From positions 1,488,001 to 1,552,000 of the forward strand of contig OY969915.1 of the NCBI GenBank assembly GCA_963704545.1: a stretch of 64,000 nt of DNA, in the 5' to 3' direction. A program made the position numbers and the translations under genes. This DNA is from VRUE01 sp963704545. GTDB taxonomy: Bacteria; Actinomycetota; Thermoleophilia; Solirubrobacterales; 70-9. The notes below the pieces were generated by a model. That model saw only the letters and a program-made list of their open reading frames with translations. It did not search any database and was not told the DNA's origin. Positions 8,588 to 17,664 of this stretch are shown in pieces; the stretch's first letter is position 1, and each line of letters begins with the position of its first letter.

Positions 8588-9406
8588 CTAGCGCGTCCGC
8601 GTCGCGACGACCTGCAGGTACTCCGGTTCGAGCACCAGCGTCTCCGGCCCCACGGTGTTGAATTCCTCCAGGTAGGCACGGAGGTCGGCCGTCAGCGCCT
8701 CCTCGCCCTCCGGTCCCACCCGTTCGTAGGCGACCTTGGTCGGCCCGAAGTAGGTGCGGAAGAACTCGATGAAGTGGTCCGGGGAGCGGAACGTCTGGCG
8801 GGAGGGCCGGCGCTCGACCCGCAGCTCGGAGACCTGGTCGCCGAACAGCTCGCGCAGGTGGTCCTCGGTGCCCCAGAGCAGCGGCGAGGTGACGCCGGGG
8901 GGAGGCGGGGCGTGCTTGGCGATCGTCATGAACATCTTGCCGACGCCGCCGTCGGGCACCCAGTTCGCCATCCCGATCCGGCCTCCCGGCTTGCAGGTGC
9001 GCAGCAGCTCGGCGGCGGCCTTCTCGTGTTCTGGCGCGAACATCGCCCCGAAGATCGAGAGGACGACGTCGAACTCGGCATCGCCGAAGGGCAACTCGGC
9101 GGCGTCGCCCTCGACGAACTCGACGTCCAGATGCTCGGCGGCGGCGCGCTCGCGCCCGCGTTCGAGCAGGGCCGGGACGAAGTCGACGCCGACGGTGTTG
9201 CCCCAGGCGCGGCGTGCCGCGGCGAGCGCGCCGTTGCCGCTGCCGCAGGCGACGTCAAGGACGCGCTCGTCCGCTACGACCCCGACCGTCTCGACAAGCT
9301 CCTCGGCCACCATCTCGACGATTCCCGCGACCATCGCGAAGTCGCCCTCCGACCAGGTCTTCTGCTGCGCCTGCCTGACTGCGTTCAAGTCGACCACGTC
9401 GCCCAT
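8588..9406 (-). CDS. Class I SAM-dependent methyltransferase
   Basis: A 272-residue methyltransferase of the UbiE/Methyltransf_11 type. The SAM-binding motif I is LDVACGSGNGALAAARR, motif II includes VGVDFVPALLERG, and FDVVLSIFGAMFAPEHEKAAAELLRTCKPGGRIGM covers motifs III and post-motif regions (given here in segments of a normal fold). The substrate cannot be predicted. A strong ribosome site (AAAGGAGCG) precedes the ATG. The gene diverges from pfkA. Confidence 0.85.
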   Translation of the reverse strand: MGDVVDLNAVRQAQQKTWSEGDFAMVAGIVEMVAEELVETVGVVADERVLDVACGSGNGALAAARRAWGNTVGVDFVPALLERGRERAAAEHLDVEFVEGDAAELPFGDAEFDVVLSIFGAMFAPEHEKAAAELLRTCKPGGRIGMANWVPDGGVGKMFMTIAKHAPPPPGVTSPLLWGTEDHLRELFGDQVSELRVERRPSRQTFRSPDHFIEFFRTYFGPTKVAYERVGPEGEEALTADLRAYLEEFNTVGPETLVLEPEYLQVVATRTR

Positions 9407-9465
9407 CTCCGCTCCTTTCGCCGGGTTGGTATGAACTTACCGCGTTGGCGTGCACCCGGCGGCAT

Positions 9466-9471
9466 TAATCT
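9466..9471 (+). promoter_or_regulatory. Candidate -10 box for pfkA
   Basis: TAATCT ends 6 nt before the pfkA ATG, and a TTGGCG lies 15 nt further upstream. The short distance implies a leaderless or nearly leaderless message. Confidence 0.5.
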
Positions 9472-9477
9472 GAGGCG

Positions 9478-10506
9478 ATGCGGATCGGCGTGCTCACCGG
9501 TGGCGGGGATTGTCCGGGCCTCAACGCGGTGATCCGTGCGATCGTGCGCAAGGGCGTCGAACGCTGCGGGCACGAGTTCGTCGGCTACCGCGACGGCTGG
9601 CACGGTGTGTTGGCGCGCGAGAGCCGTCCGCTCGGCGTGCCCGAGGTGCGCGGCATCCTGCCCCGCGGCGGCACCATCATCGGCGCCTCACGGACGAATC
9701 CCTTCAAGGAGGACGGGGGCGCCGAGCGGATCCCCGCGAACCTGGAGGCCGACGGTGTCGACGGCCTGATCGCGATCGGCGGCGAGGACACGCTCGGGGC
9801 GGCCGCCCGCCTGCACCGCGAGCACGGCGTCCCGGTCGTCGGCGTGCCGAAGACGATCGACAACGACCTCGGGGCGACCGACTACACCTTCGGCTTCGAC
9901 ACCGCGGTCAACATCGCGATGGAGGCGATCGACCGGCTGCACACGACCGCGGACAGCCACCACCGCGTCCTGATCGTCGAGGTGATGGGCCGCCACGCGG
10001 GCTGGATCGCCTTCCACTCGGGCCTCGCCGGCGGCGCCAACGTCATCCTCATCCCCGAGCTTCCCTTCGACGTCGAGCGCGTCTGCGAGTTCGTCGGTCG
10101 TCGCTTCGAGAGCAACTACGCCCCGATCGTGGTCGTCGCCGAGGGCGCGACGCCGGTCGGCGGGATCCCGGAGGTGCAGGAGGACAAGCTGGACGCCTTC
10201 GGCCACGTCCGCCTCGGCGGCATCGCCCACTGGCTGGAGGGCGAGATCGAGCGCCGCACGGGCAAGGAGGCGCGGGCCACAGTGCTCGGGCATGTGCAGC
10301 GTGGCGGGACGCCGACGGCCTTTGACCGGGTGCTGGCTACTCGATTTGGCCTGCATGCGATCGATGCGGTCGATTCCGGGCAGTGGGGCAAGATGACCGC
10401 GTTGCGGGGGACGGACATTCATTTGGTCAGCCTCGACGAGGCGACGGCCGAGCTGAAGACGGTGCCCGAGTCGCTTTATTCTGAGGCTGAGGTCTTTTTT
10501 GGCTAG
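9478..10506 (+). CDS. pfkA: 6-phosphofructokinase, pyrophosphate-type active site
   Basis: Phosphorylates fructose 6-phosphate in glycolysis. The 342-residue protein has GVLTGGGDCPGLNAVIR at the N-terminus and catalytic Asp128 in PKTIDND. The phosphoryl-donor site reads GGED at 101-104 and has Lys125. In the PFK family a Gly at position 104 goes with ATP, whereas Asp104 together with this Lys is the signature of pyrophosphate-dependent enzymes such as the one from Amycolatopsis methanolica. A PPi-linked, possibly reversible enzyme is therefore predicted by inference. A long palindrome begins 7 nt after the stop. Confidence 0.93.
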   Translation: MRIGVLTGGGDCPGLNAVIRAIVRKGVERCGHEFVGYRDGWHGVLARESRPLGVPEVRGILPRGGTIIGASRTNPFKEDGGAERIPANLEADGVDGLIAIGGEDTLGAAARLHREHGVPVVGVPKTIDNDLGATDYTFGFDTAVNIAMEAIDRLHTTADSHHRVLIVEVMGRHAGWIAFHSGLAGGANVILIPELPFDVERVCEFVGRRFESNYAPIVVVAEGATPVGGIPEVQEDKLDAFGHVRLGGIAHWLEGEIERRTGKEARATVLGHVQRGGTPTAFDRVLATRFGLHAIDAVDSGQWGKMTALRGTDIHLVSLDEATAELKTVPESLYSEAEVFFG

Positions 10507-10512
10507 GCGTGG

Positions 10513-10590
10513 AGAGGGTCGGGTGCCCCCTCCCAAAACGCTCGGCAGGAGCCTCGCTTGAGTGTTTTGGGAGGGGGCACCCGACCCTCT
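10513..10590. repeat. Long palindrome family I, copy 1
   Basis: Two perfect 27-bp arms (10513-10539 and 10564-10590) flank a 24-nt centre. The inner arm ends read CAAAAC and GTTTTG. The centre contains GGC-AGGA-GCC and ends in TTGAGT, the plus orientation of the family. It lies directly after pfkA. Confidence 0.85.
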
Positions 10591-10596
10591 GATGTC

Positions 10597-11058
10597 TTGC
10601 GAAAGGCTCTGGCCGCGGTCGGGCTCGGTTTGCTCATAGCTGCGGTGGGCTGCGGCGAAGGAGAAGGCGTGGCCGAGGACGCCACTGTCACGGCTTACGT
10701 TGATGCTCCGCTCTGCGCTGGAGCTGAACGAGAGCTTTTGAGTCACAACAGCCGCGCCGGAAGCCTCAACGTAGAAGCTGTTTGCCTCCCCAGCGCAACC
10801 GAGAGCGAGAAGCTCAACCTCGCAACTCTCGGAGCCAACGCGCGGAGAGCTACTGAGGATTCGACGGCTGTGGCCTATTTGGAAGCTCTCAATCCCCGAG
10901 CCTCCCGCTTCACCCACCCGATCCTGGAAACCGCCGAGATCCCCTGGATCGCCTCCAGCTCGGGCAAAGCCGCAATGGCCAACCTCCTGAAGCTCATAGA
11001 AGCCGAGGGCTCGGGTTCCCTCCGAAGCTCCCTGCAGAAGGAGCTCGACGAGTCGTAA
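10597..11058 (+). CDS. Small lipoprotein resembling part of a substrate-binding protein
   Basis: The predicted protein has 153 residues from a TTG at 10597. It begins MRKALAAVGLGLLIAAVGC, a lipoprotein signal with the lipobox cysteine at residue 19. The mature part (CAGAERELL, VVCLPS-type stretch, GANARRATEDS, PILETAEIPWIASSSG) resembles the N-terminal lobe of branched-chain amino-acid-type binding proteins (Peripla_BP_6) but is far too short for a whole one. An in-frame TTG at 10558 lies in palindrome copy 1 and is less likely. Function unknown. It is bracketed by family I copies 1 and 2. Confidence 0.65.
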   Translation: MRKALAAVGLGLLIAAVGCGEGEGVAEDATVTAYVDAPLCAGAERELLSHNSRAGSLNVEAVCLPSATESEKLNLATLGANARRATEDSTAVAYLEALNPRASRFTHPILETAEIPWIASSSGKAAMANLLKLIEAEGSGSLRSSLQKELDES

Positions 11059-11076
11059 GAGCTTTCGAGGCATCAA

Positions 11077-11152
11077 GAGGGTCCGGCGCCCCTCCCCAAA
11101 ACACTCCAGCGAGGCTCCCGCCGAGCGTTTTGGGGAGGGGCGCCGGACCCTC
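11077..11152. repeat. Long palindrome family I, copy 2
   Basis: Perfect 26-bp arms (11077-11102, 11127-11152) around a 24-nt centre that is the reverse complement of copy 1 with two substitutions. It lies between the ends of the lipoprotein gene and of the convergent epimerase gene. Confidence 0.85.
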
Positions 11153-11160
11153 CCCAACGC

Positions 11161-12066
11161 CTAGAGCAAATCCTCCAGCGCCTCGTCCAGCTCCGGATGC
11201 TGGAACTCGTACCCCAAGTCCAACGCCCTACGGGGCAAGACACGTTGGCCACCGCGGAGAACCTGCCCGAACTCTTTCCCGTACATCAGGTCGAGCGTGA
11301 CTCCAGGGACGGGCATGACAGCTGGTCTGTTGAGAGCACGCCCCAGTGCCTTCGAGAACACCTTGTTGGTGACCGGATTGGGTGCCGTCGAGTTGATCAC
11401 ACCACTCACCTTGTCGTTGTCGACCGCCCAGAGCAGGATCCCGACCTCGTCGTCGACGTGGACCCAGGAGACGTACTGGGCGCCGCCGGCCAGCGGGCCG
11501 CCGACCCCCAGCTTGAACGGCGTCAGCAGGGCGGCGAGGAAGCCGTCGCCGGGATCTAGCACGTGGCCGGTGCGGACCACGACCAGGCGCACGCCGGTCG
11601 GCTCGACCTCACGCGCCGCCTTCTCCCACTCGCGCACGACCTCCGCGTCGTACCCTTTGCCGGGATCGCTCGACTCGTCGACGATCGCCTCGCCGCGGTC
11701 GCCGTAGAAGCCGATCGCCGACTGGTTGACCAGGACCCGCGGCTTGCGCTCGAGCCCGGCGATCGTGCCGATCAGGTTGTGGGTGCCGGTGCGGCGGCTC
11801 TCCATGATCCGGCGCTTGGCCTCATCGCTCCAGCGCTGGTTGATCTTCTCGCCGAGCAGGTTGACGACGGCGTCGACGCCGTCGAAAGCGTCGGCCGGCG
11901 GCCGTTCCAGGGTCGGCTCCCAGGCGTGCCAGTTGACGCTGGGGTTGGTCCGCCGCGCCTGCTTCGGTTCGCGCGTCAGGCCGACGACGGTGTCGCCCCG
12001 GACCAGAAGCGAGTCGCAGAGCGCCGACCCGATGAAACCGCTGGCTCCGGTGACGAGGACCTTCAC
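11161..12066 (-). CDS. TIGR01777-family NAD(P)-binding epimerase
   Basis: Short-chain dehydrogenase/epimerase-like protein of 301 residues. The Rossmann start VLVTGASGFIGSALCDSLL is complete, and NLLGEKINQRWSDEAKRRI, NQSAIGFYGDRG and WVHVDDE are hallmarks of the YfcH/TIGR01777 group. The C-terminal DUF1731-like segment includes GGQRVLPRRALDLGYEF. The biochemical role of the group is poorly defined. The GTG at 12066 is preferred because the Rossmann strand starts there; upstream codons are Arg/Pro-rich and overlap the malic enzyme gene. It begins 4 nt after the malic enzyme stop, so the two are one operon. Confidence 0.88.
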   Translation of the reverse strand: MKVLVTGASGFIGSALCDSLLVRGDTVVGLTREPKQARRTNPSVNWHAWEPTLERPPADAFDGVDAVVNLLGEKINQRWSDEAKRRIMESRRTGTHNLIGTIAGLERKPRVLVNQSAIGFYGDRGEAIVDESSDPGKGYDAEVVREWEKAAREVEPTGVRLVVVRTGHVLDPGDGFLAALLTPFKLGVGGPLAGGAQYVSWVHVDDEVGILLWAVDNDKVSGVINSTAPNPVTNKVFSKALGRALNRPAVMPVPGVTLDLMYGKEFGQVLRGGQRVLPRRALDLGYEFQHPELDEALEDLL

Positions 12067-12070
12067 GGCG

Positions 12071-13528
<1,458 letters not shown>

Positions 13529-13593
13529 TGCCCGGCTATCGAATCAGATTCGGGCCTCGTGCCCACGTATGCCGCTCTCGCGGATCGGGTTCA

Positions 13594-13665
13594 GCGGCGG
13601 GCACCACCTTCCAAAACGCTCGGCAGGAGCCTCGCTGGAGTGTTTTGGAAGGTGGTGCCCGCCGC
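13594..13665. repeat. Long palindrome family I, copy 3
   Basis: Perfect 24-bp arms (13594-13617, 13642-13665) and a 24-nt centre in plus orientation that differs from copy 1 at one base. It lies between two minus-strand genes, 65 nt before the malic enzyme start. Confidence 0.85.
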
Positions 13666-13683
13666 CCTTCCAGTGCCGAGGCG

Positions 13684-13941
13684 TCAGCGCACGAACGCGG
13701 TCAGCGCGACGCTGACGTCGCTTGCGTCGATCGGGCCGAAGCGGATTGTCCAGGCGCCACCCAGCTCCTGGCGAAAGGAATAGCGAACGCCGCTTGCGTC
13801 AAGGCCCTCTTGATGCCGTTCGGCCCGTTCGTAGCCGCTGGCCCCCTGGAAGGTCGCATCCAGCCCATAGCTGCCGTCGTCCATCGGCCAGATCGTCATC
13901 TTGTCGGGAACCGGACCGGCCTGTGTAGGTAGATCGGCCAC
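13684..13941 (-). CDS. Uncharacterised 85-residue protein
   Basis: Not recognised. The sequence (for example IWPMDDGSYGLDATFQGASG and LGGAWTIRFGP) has the alternating pattern of a small beta-rich globular domain and no signal peptide or membrane segment. GAGGTGA lies 5 nt before the GTG at 13941, a good ribosome site. A diverged copy of part of its 3' coding region occurs at 14746-14793, which suggests the gene was once duplicated. It is bracketed, with the methyltransferase gene, by palindrome copies 3 and 4. Confidence 0.6.
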   Translation of the reverse strand: MADLPTQAGPVPDKMTIWPMDDGSYGLDATFQGASGYERAERHQEGLDASGVRYSFRQELGGAWTIRFGPIDASDVSVALTAFVR

Positions 13942-13979
13942 GTCACCTCAATCGGCTTGCCTCGGCCGCTGACCGGGAA

Positions 13980-14070
13980 GGAGACACGGGCAGTCCCCTC
14001 GACTGGCGGATACTCAAGTCGCCGCCGCTCCGGCGGCGACTTGTCAGGCGAGGGGACTGCCCGTGTCTCC
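13980..14070. repeat. Compound palindrome, family III
   Basis: An outer perfect 22-bp stem (13980-14001 with 14049-14070, core GGGCAGTCCCCTCG) encloses a second perfect 12-bp stem (AAGTCGCCGCCG, 14016-14027, with 14031-14042). It sits between two divergent genes, so a terminator role is unlikely. Its centre is unrelated to families I and II. Confidence 0.8.
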
Positions 14071-14090
14071 CGCCTGTTGAGCCGGCGCCA

Positions 14091-14096
14091 TAGAGT
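14091..14096 (+). promoter_or_regulatory. Candidate leaderless -10 box (ICMT-like gene)
   Basis: TAGAGT ends 7 nt before the ATG at 14104. The same ATAGAGTTGGC string precedes polA. Confidence 0.5.
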
Positions 14097-14103
14097 TGGC
14101 GCG

Positions 14104-14745
14104 ATGGCGGGTCTCGCCCTTGGGCTCTACTGCGTCTCCCTGATTCTCACCTTCGGGGTGCGTATCGCGGTGCAACTGCGCCGCACCGGGTCGACGGGGG
14201 TCCATGGCCTTCCGCGGGATTCCAGCGCCCTCGAGCGGTTCGCCGGGGTTCTCTTCGTCGCCTCGCTGGCGATGGGCGGCGCGGCGCCGGTCCTCACGTT
14301 GCTCGGCGTGCTCGAGCCGGTCCCGGCGCTGGACCAGACCGCGGTTCAGGCGATCGGCCTCGTCCTCGGCATCGGCGGGATCGCGCTCACCTTCGGCGCG
14401 CAGCTTGCGATGGGGGACGCCTGGCGGATCGGGGTCGATCCCGAGGAGCGGACCGAGCTGGTCACGGACGGCCCCTTCGGGCTGGTCCGCAACCCGATCT
14501 ACAGCGCGATGATCCCCACCGTCTTCGGTCTTGTCCTGATGGTCCCGAACGCCCTCGCGATCGCGGCGATCGTCTGTCTCGTCATCGCCCTCGAGCTCCA
14601 GGTGCGCCTGGTCGAGGAGCCGTACCTGCTGCGGACCCACGGCGCCGCCTATGCCGACTACGCCGCCCGCGTCGGCCGCTTCGTCCCCGGTGTGGGACTG
14701 CTGCACGACGCTCCCCCGGCGCGAATGACGCCAAGAGAGCCCTGA
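14104..14745 (+). CDS. ICMT/phospholipid-methyltransferase-like membrane enzyme
   Basis: Integral membrane protein of 213 residues with about five hydrophobic segments. The C-terminal half has the SAM-binding pattern of the isoprenylcysteine carboxyl methyltransferase/PEMT superfamily: LVTDGPFGLVRNPIYSAM followed by EEPYLLRTHGAAYADYAARVGRF in broken form, where the RNP-Y and E-L--G--Y motifs are diagnostic. The true substrate is unknown. The ATG at 14104 is chosen because the upstream frame runs through the compound palindrome. It lies between palindrome copies 3 and 4. Confidence 0.82.
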   Translation: MAGLALGLYCVSLILTFGVRIAVQLRRTGSTGVHGLPRDSSALERFAGVLFVASLAMGGAAPVLTLLGVLEPVPALDQTAVQAIGLVLGIGGIALTFGAQLAMGDAWRIGVDPEERTELVTDGPFGLVRNPIYSAMIPTVFGLVLMVPNALAIAAIVCLVIALELQVRLVEEPYLLRTHGAAYADYAARVGRFVPGVGLLHDAPPARMTPREP

Positions 14746-14793
14746 CCGAACCGAAGCGGATCGTCCAAGCACCACCCAGCTGCTGGGCCGAGG
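14746..14793 (-). pseudogene. Fragment duplicate of the 85-residue gene
   Basis: About 48 nt align, with a handful of mismatches, to 13729-13776 inside the 85-residue gene and in the same orientation. They encode LGGAWTIRFG on the minus strand. No complete ORF surrounds the fragment. It is read as a decayed partial copy, like its source lying next to a family I palindrome. Confidence 0.55.
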
Positions 14794-14852
14794 CCAGCGC
14801 CGACCTCGCCGCCCCGCTTCCACCCAAGCAGCGCGCCCGCTCGCGCCGCGGT

Positions 14853-14928
14853 GGGCCGTGGGCGTCCCCTCCCAAAACACTCCAGCGAGGCTCCCGCCGA
14901 GCGTTTTGGGAGGGGACGCCCACGGCCC
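14853..14928. repeat. Long palindrome family I, copy 4
   Basis: Perfect 26-bp arms (14853-14878, 14903-14928) with a 24-nt centre identical to that of copy 2 (minus orientation). It lies between the ICMT-like gene and polA, both on the plus strand. Confidence 0.85.
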
Positions 14929-14984
14929 TTCCACGTTCGAGACACATGCGCGGCTACTCCCCGGGTGGACTCCGCCCAGCCGCA

Positions 14985-14990
14985 TAGAGT
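14985..14990 (+). promoter_or_regulatory. Candidate leaderless -10 box for polA
   Basis: TAGAGT ends 8 nt before the polA ATG. Confidence 0.5.
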
Positions 14991-14998
14991 TGGCGGCG

Positions 14999-17635
14999 AT
15001 GGCCGAGGACTCCCACGAGCTCTTCCTGATCGATGGCAACTCGCTCGCATACCGGGCGTTTTTCGCGCTGCCGGAGTCGATCGGGACCAGCGACGGGCGG
15101 CCGACCAACGCGATCTACGGGCTGGCCTCGATGCTGGTCAAGATCATCGACGAGCACTCGCCCGCCGGGGTCGTCGTCGCCTGGGATGCCGGGATGTCGG
15201 GACGCGAGGTCACCTACGACCTCTACAAGGCCCAGCGCAAACCGCGCCCCGACCTGCTGCGCGAGCAGTGGCCCAACCTGATGCCGCTGGTCGAGGCCTT
15301 CGGCTACACCAACGTCAAGGTCGAGGGCTACGAGGCCGACGACGTGATCGCCTCGCTGGTCCGCCAGGCCCGCGAGGAGGGGATACCGGTGATGGTCGTC
15401 ACCGGTGACCGCGACGCCTACCAGCTGGTCGGAGACGGGGTGCGGGTGATGAGTACCTCGCGCGGGATCACCGAGACAAAGGTCTACGACACCGAGGCCG
15501 TCGTCGAGCGCTACGGGGTGCCGCCGGAGCGGATCACCGACCTGATGGGGCTGCGCGGCGACACCTCGGACAACATCCCCGGGGTTCCCGGAATCGGCGA
15601 GAAGACGGCGACCCAGCTGCTGCAGAAATTCGGCGACCTCGAGGGCGTGCTCGCGGCCGTCGACGAGATCTCCGGCGCCAAGCGCAAGCAGAACCTGGTC
15701 GAGCACGCCGACGACGCCCGCATGTCGAAACAGCTGGCGACGCTGCAGTACGAGATCGAGACCGGGGTGGACCTGGCCGAGGTGATGGGTGCCGAACCCG
15801 ACCGCGGCGCCCTGCGTGACTTCATGCGCGAGTTCGAGCTGCGGGCGGTGATGGAGCGGCTGGAAGAGGCGCTGCCAGAAGGCAAGGCGGTGCCGGGACG
15901 CAAGGTGGAGACCGAGCTGGAGATCGAGGCGGTCGAGGGCGAGCCGTCGGATCTCAGCAAGGGAGATGGTCCGGTCGCGCTGTCTGCCGACGGCAGCCAG
16001 TGGGCGGCTGCCGACGGCGAGCGGATCGTGACCGGCACGGCGACGCTGGACGAGCTCGCGGTGGCGCTGCCCTCTCACGGCGTTGTCGCCCACGACGTCA
16101 AGTCACTCGGCGGCGGACGCCACGGCCTGTTGGCCGCGGCCGCCCGCGAGGGAGTCGCGCTGGCGCTCGACCACGACACGATGCTCGCCGCCTACCTGCT
16201 CGAGCCGCAGCGCCGCACCTACGAGCTGACTGAGTTGGGAGCCGATGCGGGAATTGGCATCGCCGCCGATGCGGTGCCGGCAAAAGACGATGACGACGGT
16301 CAGCTCTCCCTCGACGGCGATGCAGACGGTGAGGCCGGCCTGGAGCCCGCCGAGGAAGCCCGGCTGGTTGCCGCCCTCGCCGACGTCCAGCGGCCCCGGA
16401 TCGAGGAGCTCGGCCTCGAGCACCTGCTGCGCGAGATCGAGCTGCCGCTGGTCCACGTCCTCGCCGCGATGGAACGCGAGGGGCTGAAGCTCGACTCCAA
16501 ACGCCTGGCCGAGGTCGGCGCCGGCTTCGGCGAGCGCATCGAGACGCTCGAGAAGGAGATCTTCGGGCTGGCCGAGGAAGAGTTCACGATCGGCTCTCCG
16601 CAACAGGTGGGCCGCGTTCTCTTCGAGAAGCTCGGCCTGACCCGCAAGCGCCGCGGCAAGACCGGCTACTCGACCGACGCCCGCGTCCTCGCCCAGATTC
16701 GCGACGAGCACCCGATCGTCGAGAAGATCGAGTCCTGGCGCGAGCTGACCAAGCTGAAGAACACCTACCTCGACTCACTGCCGGACCTGATCGATCCCGA
16801 GACGGGCCGCGTCCACACCACCTTCAACCAGGCGGCGACGACCACCGGCCGCCTCTCCAGCACCAACCCCAACCTGCAGAACATCCCGATCCGCACCGAG
16901 ATCGGGAGGCCCGTCCGCGCCTGCTTCGTCGCCGAGCCCGGCGCCCGCCTGCTCTCGGCCGACTACAGCCAGGTCGAGCTGCGCGTCCTTGCCCACGTCG
17001 CCGACGAGGAGGTGCTGAAGGAGATCTTCCGCGCCGGCGACGACGTCCACGCGGCGACCGCGGCCGAGGTCTTCGACATCTCCCGCGACGACGTCGACGT
17101 CGGTCAGCGCTCGAAGGCGAAGATGGTCAACTTCGGCATCGTCTACGGCCTCACCGGGTTCGGCCTCGCCGACCGGCTCAACATCCCGCGCAAAGAGGGT
17201 GAGGAATTCGTCTCCCGCTACCTGGAGCGCTTCCCCGCCGTGCGTGCCTTCCGCGAGCAGGTGGTCGAGCGGGCGCAGGAGGAGGGGTACGTGACGACCC
17301 TGATGGGGAGGCGCCGGGCGATCCCCGAGCTGCGCTCCGGCAACCCCAACACCCGCCGCCTGGGTGAGCGGCTAGCCGTCAACACCGTGATTCAGGGCAC
17401 CGCGGCCGACATCATCAAGGTGGCGATGGTGCGCTGCCGCGAGGCGCTGCGGGAGTCGGGCGCGGCGACGCGCCTCGTCCTGCAGATCCACGACGAGCTT
17501 CTCTTCGAGGGCCCGCCGGGGGAGATGGACGACGCGGTCGAGCTGGTGCGGCGCGAGATGTGCGCGGCCTACGAGCTCGACCCCCCGCTCGAGGTCGACA
17601 TCGGCGTCGGCGAGGACTGGCTCGACGCCAAGTAG
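14999..17635 (+). CDS. polA: DNA polymerase I
   Basis: An 878-residue polymerase for repair and Okazaki fragment processing. The 5'-3' exonuclease domain (about residues 1-290) has LFLIDGNSLAYRAFFA, VEGYEADDVIA, TGDRDAYQLV and GDTSDNIPGVPGIGEKTA. A central domain of about 180 residues lacks the Asp-x-Glu and other acidic motifs of a 3'-5' exonuclease, so proofreading is probably absent. The polymerase domain has SADYSQVELRVLAH (motif A), RSKAKMVNFGIVYG (motif B) and IHDELLFEGP (motif C). The ATG at 14999 is the first start after palindrome copy 4. Confidence 0.96.
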   Translation: MAEDSHELFLIDGNSLAYRAFFALPESIGTSDGRPTNAIYGLASMLVKIIDEHSPAGVVVAWDAGMSGREVTYDLYKAQRKPRPDLLREQWPNLMPLVEAFGYTNVKVEGYEADDVIASLVRQAREEGIPVMVVTGDRDAYQLVGDGVRVMSTSRGITETKVYDTEAVVERYGVPPERITDLMGLRGDTSDNIPGVPGIGEKTATQLLQKFGDLEGVLAAVDEISGAKRKQNLVEHADDARMSKQLATLQYEIETGVDLAEVMGAEPDRGALRDFMREFELRAVMERLEEALPEGKAVPGRKVETELEIEAVEGEPSDLSKGDGPVALSADGSQWAAADGERIVTGTATLDELAVALPSHGVVAHDVKSLGGGRHGLLAAAAREGVALALDHDTMLAAYLLEPQRRTYELTELGADAGIGIAADAVPAKDDDDGQLSLDGDADGEAGLEPAEEARLVAALADVQRPRIEELGLEHLLREIELPLVHVLAAMEREGLKLDSKRLAEVGAGFGERIETLEKEIFGLAEEEFTIGSPQQVGRVLFEKLGLTRKRRGKTGYSTDARVLAQIRDEHPIVEKIESWRELTKLKNTYLDSLPDLIDPETGRVHTTFNQAATTTGRLSSTNPNLQNIPIRTEIGRPVRACFVAEPGARLLSADYSQVELRVLAHVADEEVLKEIFRAGDDVHAATAAEVFDISRDDVDVGQRSKAKMVNFGIVYGLTGFGLADRLNIPRKEGEEFVSRYLERFPAVRAFREQVVERAQEEGYVTTLMGRRRAIPELRSGNPNTRRLGERLAVNTVIQGTAADIIKVAMVRCREALRESGAATRLVLQIHDELLFEGPPGEMDDAVELVRREMCAAYELDPPLEVDIGVGEDWLDAK

Positions 17636-17664
17636 GCGGCCCGGCTCAGCCTGGCGGCGGTCGG

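Noticed and set aside
9418..9462. Inverted CGCCGGGT/ACCCGGCG between the methyltransferase and pfkA genes
   Set aside because: The 8-bp arms are separated by about 28 nt. Short GC-rich matches of this kind are expected by chance at this base composition.
10513..10590. Family I palindromes as ordinary Rho-independent terminators
   Set aside because: They lack a T-run of useful length. Arms of 24-28 bp are far longer than needed, and related palindromes occur between divergent starts (25586, 13980) where termination makes no sense. Some may still terminate transcription.
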